Source: Euryarchaeota archaeon UBA62
GTDB taxonomy: Archaea; Thermoplasmatota; Poseidoniia; Poseidoniales; Thalassarchaeaceae
DNA: 61,597 nucleotides
NCBI GenBank assembly: GCA_002502095.1
Contig: DAPJ01000020.1
Coordinates: 1 to 61,597 of the forward strand
Direction: 5' to 3'
The translations under genes and the position numbers were made by a program. The notes below the pieces were generated by a model, which was not told the DNA's origin, made no database searches, and worked only from the letters and a program-made list of their open reading frames with translations. Shown one piece after another: positions 7,976 to 16,775 of this stretch. Numbering within the stretch: the first letter of the stretch is position 1; each line of letters opens with the position of its first letter.

Positions 7976-10516
7976 TCACATCACAGATTTATCAACAGAA
8001 CCCTGTGAATCCTGTCCGCTGAGTCCAAATAGGACACTAAACGACTCAATGACATCGCCATAGACGTCCTTCGCTAAATCCCCCAATGTGCGTATCCTCT
8101 GAATTCCTGTCCCACCGACCCACATGCCATTGAGTATGACCAGAAGGGCACTAGCCTCGTGTAGAGCGACACCTGCCGCCAATTTCATCTCATAGCCGAG
8201 CATTACAGCGATGACCAGTAAGGCGGTGACTCCGACGGAGATTATGACATTAGCCATTACCACGCTTCGAGTAGTCTTTGCCATGGTGATAAGCTGGGAA
8301 AGTGCGCGTGGGTCATCTCCAGGGATGAGTACGTCTGCCGCGTCTAGGTTAACTTGCTCGCCACTGCCTACCGCTATGCCGACATCTGCAGCCGCCAATG
8401 CTCCTGCATCGTTGAAGCCATCCCCTGCCATAAGCGTCTTTCCGGCCTTGGACTTCTCTGTCACCCATATGGCCTTGCCCTCTGGATCTACACCACCCCT
8501 GCATGAGGATGCAGGAATACCGAATCTCCTAGCAAACTGTTCGACGCTTGACTGCTCGTCTCCGCTGAGTATCTCTACGGATATCCCACTGTCTGAGAGG
8601 GACTGAAGTAGCTCGGCGACGCCATCTCTGGCGTCATCGTGGTAGAATTCGAAGACTGCGATTGCCTTGCCCGAAACAGAGAGAATGCTAGAGCCGTGGC
8701 CAGCCCTACGTGACCTACTCAGGGCGTCGTCGATGTCCTTTGGGAACTCGACTCCCTCAGATACCAGCCAGTCAGATCTTCCCAACATTGTTTTACTACC
8801 TTCCAAGACGCCCGTGACTCCTGCCTGTCCGTCTGATATTTCGGTGATATCGATAGCTTCCAGTGATCTCTTTGAGGCTTCATGGATGATTGTGCGCGCG
8901 TAAGGGTGATTGGACATTCTCTCTAGTCCTGCTGCAATCATAATTGCCCTTTCCTCTGTCTCGGAGGACGTTACAGTAACGCCTGTCAGCGAGGGACGTC
9001 CGCTAGTCAGCGTCCCTGTCTTATCCAGCAATGCTAGTTTCACGTCTGCAGTTGCTTCCAGGACGTCTCCACCACGAACTATCACCCCAGAGGCAGAGGC
9101 GGTGGAGAGCGCCGCGGCATGTGGTATTGGGGCCGCTAGCAACAACGAGCATGGGCATGAAACGACCCAGAGCAATAGTGTGGTCAGGAATCCCTGATCC
9201 GACCAGCCATGGGTGAAGAATCCAATTATCGGAGCCCCGATGAGAACTATCGGCACCCATAGTCTTGTGAAGTTCTCAATAGTAGTATGAGTCCTAGTGG
9301 GCTTTTCACGATACTCCCTCACCAGCTCTACTAGGTTAGATAGCCTCGTATTCTCCCCAGTGGCTACTGATCGTAATACAATAGGGCCCCTGACCAAAGT
9401 TAGTCCCGCCTCAACGAAGTCACCTTCTGAAACCAAGACTGGAACTGGCTCGCCTGTTAGTGGGGCTCTGTCTATCGAACCGCCTCCACTGGTGATTATC
9501 CCATCAACAGGGACGACCTCTCCAGAGCGTACCTCTACCATGTCGCCTTCCACTACTGCTTCGACAGGAGTCTTGCCTGGCTCTCCGTGTGGGAGAATTT
9601 GAGGGGTGATTTGAACGATATTGAGCTTCGTGGGCGATATTCTCTGAATTGGATTTACTATTCGGGCACCTCTTGGAATTCTATCTAGCCCACCTTGCAT
9701 GGACTCCCTGGCCCTTGTTATGGCCCTATCTTCAAGATGTGACGCGAAGGCTACTAGTCCGACCACCGTCAGTGCCTCGACCCACTCTCCTAGCAGGGAG
9801 GCTCCGATGACTGCTAGGGAGGTTAGTACCTGAAAACCAAGGACACCATTCTGAATACTGGCTATGGCCTCCATGAACATCCTCGAACCTGCTAAGATAA
9901 CTCCAAAGAATCCGAGGAATGAAGCGAGGACGGTTGGGAGAGACATTGTCTCAACCGCTATTATCGCGAATAGTACAGGAATCGTCATTACAGCGGCAAT
10001 TAGCTTTACTTGGTCTGGCCTCAGTCTCATCTTCGACGATACAACGAACTCGGCATCGTCCCCTAGAATTGTGGAAATCATCGACTCGGAGAGCATCCTC
10101 AAGTCCGGATCAGATATCCAGACGTTCCTTAACTCAATCAAGCCATCATCGAATCTCACAGCTAATATTCCTGGCACTGCTAGAAGCGCATCTCTGAGTC
10201 CCTTTCGATTTGTGCCTAGGTTCTTCGCGGCCTCTCCCGGAGTGACTCCTATTGCCTGGACCCAGTCTATCTTGGGACTGTGCCCGAGACTCTCCAAGAC
10301 GGAGCATGATCTGGAAATCCTTCCCCTTGAGATATCTAGTGATATCCTTGCAGTTCCCTCGGTAACGGATATTTTACAGGACTTGATTCCCGGGAGTCTG
10401 CTAACTGCCTTTGTAGCCTTCATGGCACAATCAGCACAGTCCATCCCCCTGATGTTCCAATCGAATTCATGAATTCCATCTGGGACAATGGCGGAGACTG
10501 AGCCCTCCTCCTCCAT
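7976..10516 (-). CDS. P1B-type heavy-metal-translocating ATPase
   Basis: This is an 846-residue ATP-driven metal pump of the cytoplasmic membrane. The N-terminal heavy-metal-associated domain has GMDCADC (metal-binding C27 and C30). A second HMA-like segment (VPGILAVRFDDG) lacks the cysteines. Then follow the actuator loop (LTGEP), the intramembrane CPC motif, the phosphorylation site DKTGTLT, the nucleotide-domain NHP motif and the hinge GDGFNDAGAL. CPC fits zinc/cadmium or copper exporters. The last membrane region reads ALHEASALLVILNG, closer to the HE-containing helix of zinc/cobalt-type pumps, so metal specificity is open. It is the first gene of a pair with the zinc-ribbon gene and is divergent from the HAD gene across 64 bases. 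Confidence 0.95.
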   Translation of the reverse strand: MEEEGSVSAIVPDGIHEFDWNIRGMDCADCAMKATKAVSRLPGIKSCKISVTEGTARISLDISRGRISRSCSVLESLGHSPKIDWVQAIGVTPGEAAKNLGTNRKGLRDALLAVPGILAVRFDDGLIELRNVWISDPDLRMLSESMISTILGDDAEFVVSSKMRLRPDQVKLIAAVMTIPVLFAIIAVETMSLPTVLASFLGFFGVILAGSRMFMEAIASIQNGVLGFQVLTSLAVIGASLLGEWVEALTVVGLVAFASHLEDRAITRARESMQGGLDRIPRGARIVNPIQRISPTKLNIVQITPQILPHGEPGKTPVEAVVEGDMVEVRSGEVVPVDGIITSGGGSIDRAPLTGEPVPVLVSEGDFVEAGLTLVRGPIVLRSVATGENTRLSNLVELVREYREKPTRTHTTIENFTRLWVPIVLIGAPIIGFFTHGWSDQGFLTTLLLWVVSCPCSLLLAAPIPHAAALSTASASGVIVRGGDVLEATADVKLALLDKTGTLTSGRPSLTGVTVTSSETEERAIMIAAGLERMSNHPYARTIIHEASKRSLEAIDITEISDGQAGVTGVLEGSKTMLGRSDWLVSEGVEFPKDIDDALSRSRRAGHGSSILSVSGKAIAVFEFYHDDARDGVAELLQSLSDSGISVEILSGDEQSSVEQFARRFGIPASSCRGGVDPEGKAIWVTEKSKAGKTLMAGDGFNDAGALAAADVGIAVGSGEQVNLDAADVLIPGDDPRALSQLITMAKTTRSVVMANVIISVGVTALLVIAVMLGYEMKLAAGVALHEASALLVILNGMWVGGTGIQRIRTLGDLAKDVYGDVIESFSVLFGLSGQDSQGSVDKSVM

Positions 10517-10580
10517 GGATGCCCGAGAGGGCGTAGTACCTTGAATATGATGAGAGTGTATACGATGATATCATCAGCAT

Positions 10581-11327
10581 GTGCTACTCTCGGAAAACAT
10601 GGTGGAGCTACCCGACGACCTAGAGTGGGACATGATTGTGCTTGATATTGACGGTACTTTACTCGATAGAGATGGGATAATCCCTGAGATGATACACATC
10701 GTTAGAGAGCTCGAGAGAAATGGAATGGTTGTTTCTCTGGCTTCTGGTAGGACCCTGCCCAATATCACCCCCATACACCAATCACTATGCATATCGGGGT
10801 TCATAGTCGGTGAAAACGGAGGTATGGTTTGGGACTCGGCTAAGGGGTACCCAATCAGGGCACTGGCAGATGGATCCAGGCCCAAAGAGGCCGCGAAGTG
10901 GCTCGGGACCCAGATAGAGGGGCTCAATCCGGATGGAATAGAGTCTAACAGGTGGAGAGAGACCGAATGGTGTCTTACTGAGATCGAGGATTGGGAAGCG
11001 GTAAGAGATGCGATCGAGTCTTCTGAGTGGTCCGATATCTCAGTAATTCCAACTGGGTTCGCTGTTCACCTAACTATACCGGGGCATGACAAAGCATCCG
11101 GACTTCGTGTAGCCTTTGAGCAGAGAGGGATCGACCCCAAGAGAGTGATAGCTTGCGGGGACGCACCTAACGACATCCCTATGTTCGACCTAGTGGGTTT
11201 TGCGGTGAGTGTTAGCAATCACTATGAAAATGTGGTTAGGGCGGCTGACGTAGTGACTGACGCACATGGTAAGGAAGGCTCCCTAGAGCTGTTAGAGGCC
11301 CTGCTGGAAAGAGCCAGGGGTCAGTAG
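10581..11327 (+). CDS. HAD-superfamily phosphatase, archaeal phosphoglycolate phosphatase type
   Basis: This 248-residue HAD hydrolase has motif I DIDGTLLDRDG (nucleophile D22, acid/base D24), motif II SLASGRT and motif IV ACGDAPNDIPMF. The middle cap segment and overall length match the archaeal phosphoglycolate phosphatase/sucrose-phosphatase-like (Cof, type IIB) group, which dephosphorylates small phosphorylated metabolites in the cytoplasm. The exact substrate cannot be read from sequence. The ATG at 10599 is an alternative start six codons in. Its stop codon is directly followed, without a spacer, by the 3' end of the tRNA-Leu gene on the other strand. Confidence 0.88.
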   Translation: MLLSENMVELPDDLEWDMIVLDIDGTLLDRDGIIPEMIHIVRELERNGMVVSLASGRTLPNITPIHQSLCISGFIVGENGGMVWDSAKGYPIRALADGSRPKEAAKWLGTQIEGLNPDGIESNRWRETEWCLTEIEDWEAVRDAIESSEWSDISVIPTGFAVHLTIPGHDKASGLRVAFEQRGIDPKRVIACGDAPNDIPMFDLVGFAVSVSNHYENVVRAADVVTDAHGKEGSLELLEALLERARGQ

Positions 11328-11412
11328 TGGTGCAGGCGGCAGGATTCGAACCTGCGAAGCACTACGCAGAGGATCTTGAGCCCTCCCCCTTTGACCACTC
11401 GGGTACACCTGC
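11328..11412 (-). tRNA. tRNA-Leu (anticodon CAA)
   Basis: The reverse complement folds as a class II tRNA. It has a 7-bp acceptor stem (GCAGGTG with CGCCTGC, one G-T pair) and a 3-bp D stem (CCC/GGG). The anticodon stem GAGGG/TCCTC encloses the loop CTCAAGA, which gives anticodon CAA for codon UUG. A 13-nt variable arm follows, then the T arm GCAGG-TTCGAAT-CCTGC. A73 and the CCA tail are encoded (11328-11330). The long variable arm is as expected for leucine tRNA. No intron is visible at the anticodon. The 3' end touches the stop codon of the HAD gene. Confidence 0.95.
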
Positions 11413-11470
11413 AAGGGATGCGAACATATCCACACTCTTGATACTCGCGCTCGAGCGATGAAGTCGAGTT

Positions 11471-12409
11471 ATGCAAGGAATTGTTCAAGAGTCTCCTTGC
11501 ATGCACCGTGTCCGGGTACCGAGTATGATGGACGATGGAAGCTTGCCTAGGCTCAGCGCCAATCGTCTAATGGCTGTCGATAGGGCACTAGATGAGCTAG
11601 CAAGAACGCAAAGAAGATCATCCATTCCTGTTGAGTTGCCGATGCCTAACTTCTGGGACGCAGTAGGCCAGTTAGTTCAGCATCTTGAGGCGGAACTTGC
11701 TGAGACCATTAGGTCAGAGGGCATGACTGCCAAGGCACAACTACAGTCGAGGAAACTGGGAGTGGTTAGAACGGCAGTTAAGGACCTGACAAGGAATAGG
11801 CTGAATGCGTTCACACAACACGCGGTTCTGACAAATTTGATTCAATCACCAGAGGATGTGAAGGCTTCTGCGGGGATTAGGCCGGATACGATTGAATGGG
11901 ATAAGCACGACCCATCCGAGAGAGTATTCTACACAGGAATTGGACATCTTGTTGACAAGTACAAGCACGAGGTTTCTTGGAAAGCTCTCCTGAGCAACAA
12001 CTGGGACTCTCCTGCACCACCACCAATGAGTTCTGTGCATACTCCTCTTACTGAGTTCGTACCAGATTCCAACGGAGGAGAGATATCAGAGGAGAGTAAT
12101 GCGCCTGTGATCATTGACTCTGCGCCTCACTGGGAAGACCCGGAATACGACGAGGAAGATAGAATAAGGGAGATTGATGAATTTCCCGAGATAGCTCCCT
12201 TGGGTCGTGGATCTGTGGATGATTCCGTATCCCAACAGCAAAAAGATCCTGATATGAGGAGAATACTGATTCTCCAAGACCTTGATGATCCCATAATCAC
12301 TGAGGGAGGAGAGGAGATTACTCTGACTACCGGAGACATAGAGTTCTGTCCTTCGATAATTGCTGATACCCTGATAGCAGCCGGGATAGCTGAAGCCGCG
12401 GACCTCTGA
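11471..12409 (+). CDS. GINS complex subunit (Gins51/Gins15-like)
   Basis: The C-terminal 50 residues (ILILQDLDDPIITEGGEEI, then LTTGDIEFCPSIIADTLI) match the small beta-rich B domain of archaeal Gins51. The N-terminal part is the helical A domain, with the family pattern IPVELPMPNFWDAVGQLVQ and a later KLGVVRTAVKDLTRNRLNAF helix. GINS joins MCM and Cdc45/RecJ in the replicative CMG helicase. An acidic, probably disordered linker of about 100 residues separates the domains, longer than I would expect. The true start may be the ATG pair at 11525/11528, because the first 18 residues look unrelated to the family. It is 58 bases from the divergently oriented tRNA-Leu. Confidence 0.78.
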   Translation: MQGIVQESPCMHRVRVPSMMDDGSLPRLSANRLMAVDRALDELARTQRRSSIPVELPMPNFWDAVGQLVQHLEAELAETIRSEGMTAKAQLQSRKLGVVRTAVKDLTRNRLNAFTQHAVLTNLIQSPEDVKASAGIRPDTIEWDKHDPSERVFYTGIGHLVDKYKHEVSWKALLSNNWDSPAPPPMSSVHTPLTEFVPDSNGGEISEESNAPVIIDSAPHWEDPEYDEEDRIREIDEFPEIAPLGRGSVDDSVSQQQKDPDMRRILILQDLDDPIITEGGEEITLTTGDIEFCPSIIADTLIAAGIAEAADL

Positions 12410-12465
12410 GAGAGGCAATGACTTAGGTTCGTCATCATCGATGGGTGTTCATCAGGGGTGCAGCT

Positions 12466-13791
12466 ATGCCAGGAGAGATCACGAAAAAACAAATTGACAA
12501 GATGAGGAAGGAATTCGAAAGTGACTCTTCAGCCAGAGTTGCGCAGAACGCGGTTACCAGCAATAATCTATCCTCAGTAACTCTCAGGAGGGATTTGGTT
12601 CAGGAAATAGACTTCACGTTCAGTACGAAGCTGGATGAGTGGAAGGCCACGAATCAGAAGAGTAGCGGACGTTGCTGGTTGTTTGCAACCTTGAATCTCT
12701 TCAGACCGGGGACTATGAAGAAAATGAATGTGAAGGAGTTCGAGTTTAGTCAGGCTCACATTCATTTCTGGGATAAGTTCGAGCGTTCAAATCACTTCTT
12801 GGAGGCCATAATTGAGACCTCTGGAAGACCTGTTGATGATAGGACAATCCACTTCCTACTGTCAGATCCGATTGGGGACGGAGGCCAGTGGAACATGGCC
12901 ATGAACCTGATCAGGAAGCATGGACTAGTTCCAAAGTCGGCATATCCAGAGTCCAACAGTAGTAGCTCCACCCGATGGATGAACTCGATTCTGAAGGATA
13001 TACTCAGGAGTAGTGCTAGCGAGATTAGGGGAATCCTTGATTCCGGTGGTAGCGATGAAGAAGCAAGATCACACAAGGAGAGTAGGATGGAGGACATTTG
13101 GAGAGTTCTTTGCATCCACTTGGGAACGCCCCCCGAGAGTTTCGACTGGCAGTGGAGGGACAAGGACAAGGAGTTTCACAGAAGGGGAGAGATGACTCCC
13201 CAGCAGTTTGCGGATGAGTTTGTTGACGTAGACTGGGAAGAGTACGTATGCATTGTAAACGATCCCAGAAACGAGTACTATCAGACATACACTGTTGACT
13301 ACCTGCAGAATGTTGCAGGAGGTCCTCCTGTTGTCTATCTTAATGTGCCGAGCGATGAAATGAAATCGATAACACAAGAGATCCTGGAAGATGGTATGCC
13401 AGTCTGGATGGGCTGCGACGTGGGTAAGCAGATGGACAGGAAGAGGGGGCTCTGGGATGCTAATCTCTTCGAAACTAACGAGCTTTATGGTGTGGATTAT
13501 GGCATGACTAAGGCTGACAGGCTTAGATATGGTCAGACGATGATGACACATGCCATGCTCTTCACTGGAGTAGACGTCTACGAAGGCAAGCCCAGGAGAT
13601 GGAGAGTGGAGAACTCATGGGGAGATGACTCTGGACAGAAGGGGTTCTACACAATGAACGACAATTGGTATGACGAGCATATGTTTGAGATTGCATCTCC
13701 TAAGAAGTACCTCACAGACAAGATGGTCAAGGGACTGGAAACAGTGCCGATCGTCCTAGAAGCTTGGGACCCAATGGGCTCTCTTGCTTAG
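12466..13791 (+). CDS. Bleomycin-hydrolase-like aminopeptidase (C1B cysteine peptidase, PepC family)
   Basis: This is a papain-fold peptidase with oxyanion Gln and catalytic Cys in NQKSSGRCWLFA, His in MTHAMLFTGVD and Asn in WRVENSWGDD. About 440 residues fits bleomycin hydrolase/PepC, cytoplasmic hexameric aminopeptidases that degrade small peptides. I chose ATG 12466 because a strong purine-rich site (AGGGGTG, 12454-12460) precedes it; a GTG seven codons upstream keeps the frame open but lacks such a site. The enzyme fits a peptide-consuming lifestyle together with the M20 peptidase and Liv importer in this window. PepC-type enzymes are better known from bacteria and eukaryotes, so ancient transfer is plausible. 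The stop codon abuts the convergent uS10 gene. Confidence 0.92.
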   Translation: MPGEITKKQIDKMRKEFESDSSARVAQNAVTSNNLSSVTLRRDLVQEIDFTFSTKLDEWKATNQKSSGRCWLFATLNLFRPGTMKKMNVKEFEFSQAHIHFWDKFERSNHFLEAIIETSGRPVDDRTIHFLLSDPIGDGGQWNMAMNLIRKHGLVPKSAYPESNSSSSTRWMNSILKDILRSSASEIRGILDSGGSDEEARSHKESRMEDIWRVLCIHLGTPPESFDWQWRDKDKEFHRRGEMTPQQFADEFVDVDWEEYVCIVNDPRNEYYQTYTVDYLQNVAGGPPVVYLNVPSDEMKSITQEILEDGMPVWMGCDVGKQMDRKRGLWDANLFETNELYGVDYGMTKADRLRYGQTMMTHAMLFTGVDVYEGKPRRWRVENSWGDDSGQKGFYTMNDNWYDEHMFEIASPKKYLTDKMVKGLETVPIVLEAWDPMGSLA

Positions 13792-14121
13792 TTAACCTAG
13801 GTTTCTTAGTGAGAGTTCGATGGTGACCGAGTCTGGGATTGGTATCCTCAGGACCTTTCTTAGTGCCTTCTCGTCCCTGGAAGTGTTGGTTACCAGCTCC
13901 AAGAGTCTCTTGTGGACTCTCATCTCCCAGTGATCCCATGTCTCAGCACCCTCCCCATCTGGACTCTTCCTGCAAGGAACAACTATCCTTCTGGTTGGGA
14001 GGGGGATTGGGCCTCGAAGCTTGACTCCGGTCTCATCCGATATTGTCTTTATCTGATCACAGACCTGATTTACATCAGTGTGATTCTCACCCGTCAATCT
14101 GATTGTGGTGACGACGGGCAT
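13792..14121 (-). CDS. rpsJ: 30S ribosomal protein uS10
   Basis: This 109-residue protein carries the S10 signature: TTIRLTGENHTDVNQVCDQI, RGPIPLPTRRIVVPCRKSPDGE and WEMRVHKRLLEL. uS10 is part of the small subunit head. It lies 17 bases downstream of the EF-1alpha gene on the same strand, the conserved archaeal tuf-rpsJ arrangement. It is slightly longer than typical archaeal S10 (about 102 residues). Its stop codon directly abuts the stop of the convergent peptidase gene, so there is no intergenic space for a dedicated terminator. Confidence 0.96.
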   Translation of the reverse strand: MPVVTTIRLTGENHTDVNQVCDQIKTISDETGVKLRGPIPLPTRRIVVPCRKSPDGEGAETWDHWEMRVHKRLLELVTNTSRDEKALRKVLRIPIPDSVTIELSLRNLG

Positions 14122-14138
14122 TGATACTCACCTTGCGT

Positions 14139-15422
14139 CTAAGCCTTCTTCTCGATTGCGATACACATTCCGGCTGCGACGGTCTTGCCCATGTCACGGA
14201 TTGCGAACCTGCAGAGCTCAGGGAAGTTGTCCTTGACCTCGATAGCCATTGGCTTGGTTGGTTGGAACCTTACTGTTGCCGCATCTCCAGACTTGAGGAA
14301 CGCAGGGGTCTCTCCGGTCTTTAGATTCTTGATGAGCTCGACGAATCGAACAGCCACCTGAGCGGTATGAGCGTGGAATACTGGAGTGTATCCTACTCCG
14401 ATTGCCTTTGGTATCTCCATCATCTGGATATTTCCAACGAATGTCTCGTCATGACGGACGAAGACAGGCTCGCTCTCTCCGTACCCAGCGACGTCTCCTC
14501 TGCGGATGTCAGTTGCTGCGAGTCCACGTACGTTGAACCCGACGTTGTCGCCTGGCTCGGCCTTGTCGACCATGGTGTGGTGCATCTCTATGCTCTTGAC
14601 CTCAGCAGACTTCTGGCTGGGGTTGAAGATGACTGTCTTTCCGGTGTTGAGAACACCAGTCTCGATCTTTCCTACTGGGACGGTTCCGATACCACTGATC
14701 TTGTAAACGTCCTGAATTGGAAGGCGAAGAGGCCTGTCAGTTGGCTTTGGTGGCATCTCGATAGCGTCGATTGCCTCGAACAGAGTAGGTCCGCTGTACC
14801 ACGAAGTATTCTCGCTCTTGTTGTATACGTTGTCGCCATGGAAGGCGCTACATGGTACGAAGGTGATTTCATCAGGCTTGTAGCCGGCGCCCTTTAGCAA
14901 GGCGCTAACCTCTGTTACAGTCTCGTTGTACTTGTCCTGGGACCAGTCAACACCACTGATGTCCATCTTGTTGACATTGACGATTAGTTGGCTGACGCCC
15001 AGAACTCTTGCTAGGAACGCGTGCTCCCTTGTCTGTGCGTTGACACCGTCGTTAGCCGCCACATTCAGTACAGCAGCGTCTGCCTGGCTTGTACCTGTGA
15101 TCATGTTCTTGACGAAGTCACGGTGACCAGGGGCGTCGATGATTGTGAAGTAATAGTTAGGAGTGTAGAACTCCTTGTGAGCTACATCGATGGTGATACC
15201 ACGTGCGCGCTCCTCCTTCAGGCCGTCCATGACGTAGGCCAGACCGAATCCGGCCTTTCCTGCCTCGGCAGCTAGCTTCTCATTCTTCTCAATTACGTGC
15301 GCTTCGATGTGACCGCTGTCCAGAAGCAAACGACCAACTGTCGTCGACTTTCCATGATCTACGTGCCCTACGAACACGATATTCAGATGCGGCTTGCTCT
15401 TGTCTTCCCACTGTGAACCCAT
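14139..15422 (-). CDS. tuf: Translation elongation factor EF-1alpha (aEF1A)
   Basis: This is a 427-residue GTPase that delivers aminoacyl-tRNA to the ribosome. GTP-binding motifs are complete: GHVDHGKST (residues 19-27), DAPGHRDF and NKMD. Domain II (LPIQDVYKISGIGTVPVGKI) and domain III (GDAATVRFQPTKPMAIEV) are in place, with the usual length. The minus-strand leader has a TATA-like box at 15464-15470 and a ribosome-binding site (GAGGTG) about 8 bases before the ATG, as expected for a highly expressed gene. It heads a two-gene unit with rpsJ. Confidence 0.98.
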   Translation of the reverse strand: MGSQWEDKSKPHLNIVFVGHVDHGKSTTVGRLLLDSGHIEAHVIEKNEKLAAEAGKAGFGLAYVMDGLKEERARGITIDVAHKEFYTPNYYFTIIDAPGHRDFVKNMITGTSQADAAVLNVAANDGVNAQTREHAFLARVLGVSQLIVNVNKMDISGVDWSQDKYNETVTEVSALLKGAGYKPDEITFVPCSAFHGDNVYNKSENTSWYSGPTLFEAIDAIEMPPKPTDRPLRLPIQDVYKISGIGTVPVGKIETGVLNTGKTVIFNPSQKSAEVKSIEMHHTMVDKAEPGDNVGFNVRGLAATDIRRGDVAGYGESEPVFVRHDETFVGNIQMMEIPKAIGVGYTPVFHAHTAQVAVRFVELIKNLKTGETPAFLKSGDAATVRFQPTKPMAIEVKDNFPELCRFAIRDMGKTVAAGMCIAIEKKA

Positions 15423-15463
15423 ATTATAACACCTCTAAGTGTGGCCCGCCGACCGAAGGGGCG

Positions 15464-15470
15464 TATATGA
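15464..15470 (-). promoter_or_regulatory. Putative TATA box of the EF-1alpha-uS10 operon
   Basis: The minus strand reads TCATATA about 42-48 bases upstream of the EF-1alpha start codon. An archaeal TATA box is expected about 25 bases before the transcription start, which would leave a short leader containing the GAGGTG ribosome-binding site at 15430-15435. The placement is inferred from sequence only. Confidence 0.5.
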
Positions 15471-15533
15471 ATCGTTCCCCAAGAGCGTTTTCCACTATCA
15501 GTTACCGAAGTGGTGAGCAGTGTGCCGTTGGGG

Positions 15534-16730
15534 CTATCTATACTGAAGCTCCACTATGAAATAGTTGACCTTTGTCGTGTGCGTCTCCTCGTTGACTAAA
15601 TCCGCGGACCATTCGCCTGGAAGAAAGCCCCTGACCGTGGAGGCCCCTATCACCAGCCACACACAATAGTCGTCTGAACCGCAGTCTCCAGCATTACGAT
15701 TATCGTTGGACAGCCCGGTTGAGTTAGCGATCTCATCCTCAGTACTGTTGTATAGGTAGATGTCTAGCTTGTTATCTGTGGTAGTGACTGGTCCGCCTCC
15801 TAGTCCCCCTCCTGCTTGATCATCATCTTGCTGGGGGTAGTCTACCTTGGTTCTGAGATATCTGATTCTGTCCTTGGTGTCCTCGTCATAGGTTACTGGG
15901 AAGTCCCAGGTCATTGTAATCGGGTCCTGAATCCTCCTGTCCATCTCGAAGTCGCTCCACTTCCCTTGGTAGTTGATGTAGACTGTGGAGTCATCATAGT
16001 GAGTGAGTCCGTTGTTGTCCGTGACGGTCAGCCTGATGTCCCAAGCTCCGGCTGGCATGTCTTCCCATTGTACTGTCTCTCCAATAGCATCAACATCATT
16101 ATCTTTGATCCCATCCTCATCCGAGTCAGTGTTCCTATCCAAGTCCCACTCGTAGCTCACTATGTATTCCTCCGCGTAGCAGTTGGAGTCATCGGGATCA
16201 CAGCCGGCCCATGATCCCGAACCGTCCAGGGATACTGTAGTTGAGACGGAAACCTGCCTGTCATCGATTTCCTTGTCTTCGCATACCCAAATCATGACGA
16301 AATCTCCATTCGGAGGGGAGTCCCCATCACAGTTGTCGTCTTTGTTGGGAGAGATTTCCGCATGGGGCTCTCTTGCAGTTGAGTCGATGACGGTTATCAG
16401 CATGCTAGTGGTGACTTCATGGGTGCCATCGCTAACAGCTAGCTTCGCGGAGTACTCTCCAGGCTGGGCGTATGAGTGGCTGGTAGTCAGCCCGGTTCCG
16501 GTATTGCCATCCCCGAATGTCCATGTGAATGTCATTGCGTCAGCATCGGGGTCTGAGGAGCCCACCGCACTGAATGTGATGCTGTCACCAGCCCTTACTG
16601 AGCCGGATGGGTCGACGGACATGTTCGCACTGGGTGGACTGTTACTCCCCAGAACATCCATACAGCCGGCCAGTGCAGTGAAAATCATCAAAATCGTGAA
16701 CAGTAGTGCCGTCACTTTCCTGTCTCTCAT
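15534..16730 (-). CDS. PKD-domain lipoprotein
   Basis: This exported protein is anchored by a lipobox. The signal sequence (KVTALLFTILMIFTALAGC) ends in LAGC, where the cysteine would be lipid-modified. A PKD domain follows (around DADAMTFTWTFGDGNTGT to SYAQPGEYSAKLAVSDG), then a less clear second PKD-like segment with WDLDRNTDSDEDG. The remaining C-terminal portion, rich in Asp and Thr, has no recognised domain. PKD domains are extracellular beta-sandwiches used in surface adhesion and in secreted enzymes. I chose ATG 16730 because it gives a compact signal peptide; the frame stays open to 16760. It stands alone downstream of polB on the same strand. Function unknown. Confidence 0.82.
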   Translation of the reverse strand: MRDRKVTALLFTILMIFTALAGCMDVLGSNSPPSANMSVDPSGSVRAGDSITFSAVGSSDPDADAMTFTWTFGDGNTGTGLTTSHSYAQPGEYSAKLAVSDGTHEVTTSMLITVIDSTAREPHAEISPNKDDNCDGDSPPNGDFVMIWVCEDKEIDDRQVSVSTTVSLDGSGSWAGCDPDDSNCYAEEYIVSYEWDLDRNTDSDEDGIKDNDVDAIGETVQWEDMPAGAWDIRLTVTDNNGLTHYDDSTVYINYQGKWSDFEMDRRIQDPITMTWDFPVTYDEDTKDRIRYLRTKVDYPQQDDDQAGGGLGGGPVTTTDNKLDIYLYNSTEDEIANSTGLSNDNRNAGDCGSDDYCVWLVIGASTVRGFLPGEWSADLVNEETHTTKVNYFIVELQYR

Positions 16731-16775
16731 CGGTTCTCGCTGGAACCGGTATGAAATCAACCCTGCGATTACATG

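Noticed and set aside
9864..10472. 202-codon open frame on the plus strand
   Set aside because: It is antisense to the N-terminal part of the P1B ATPase, which has clear motifs.
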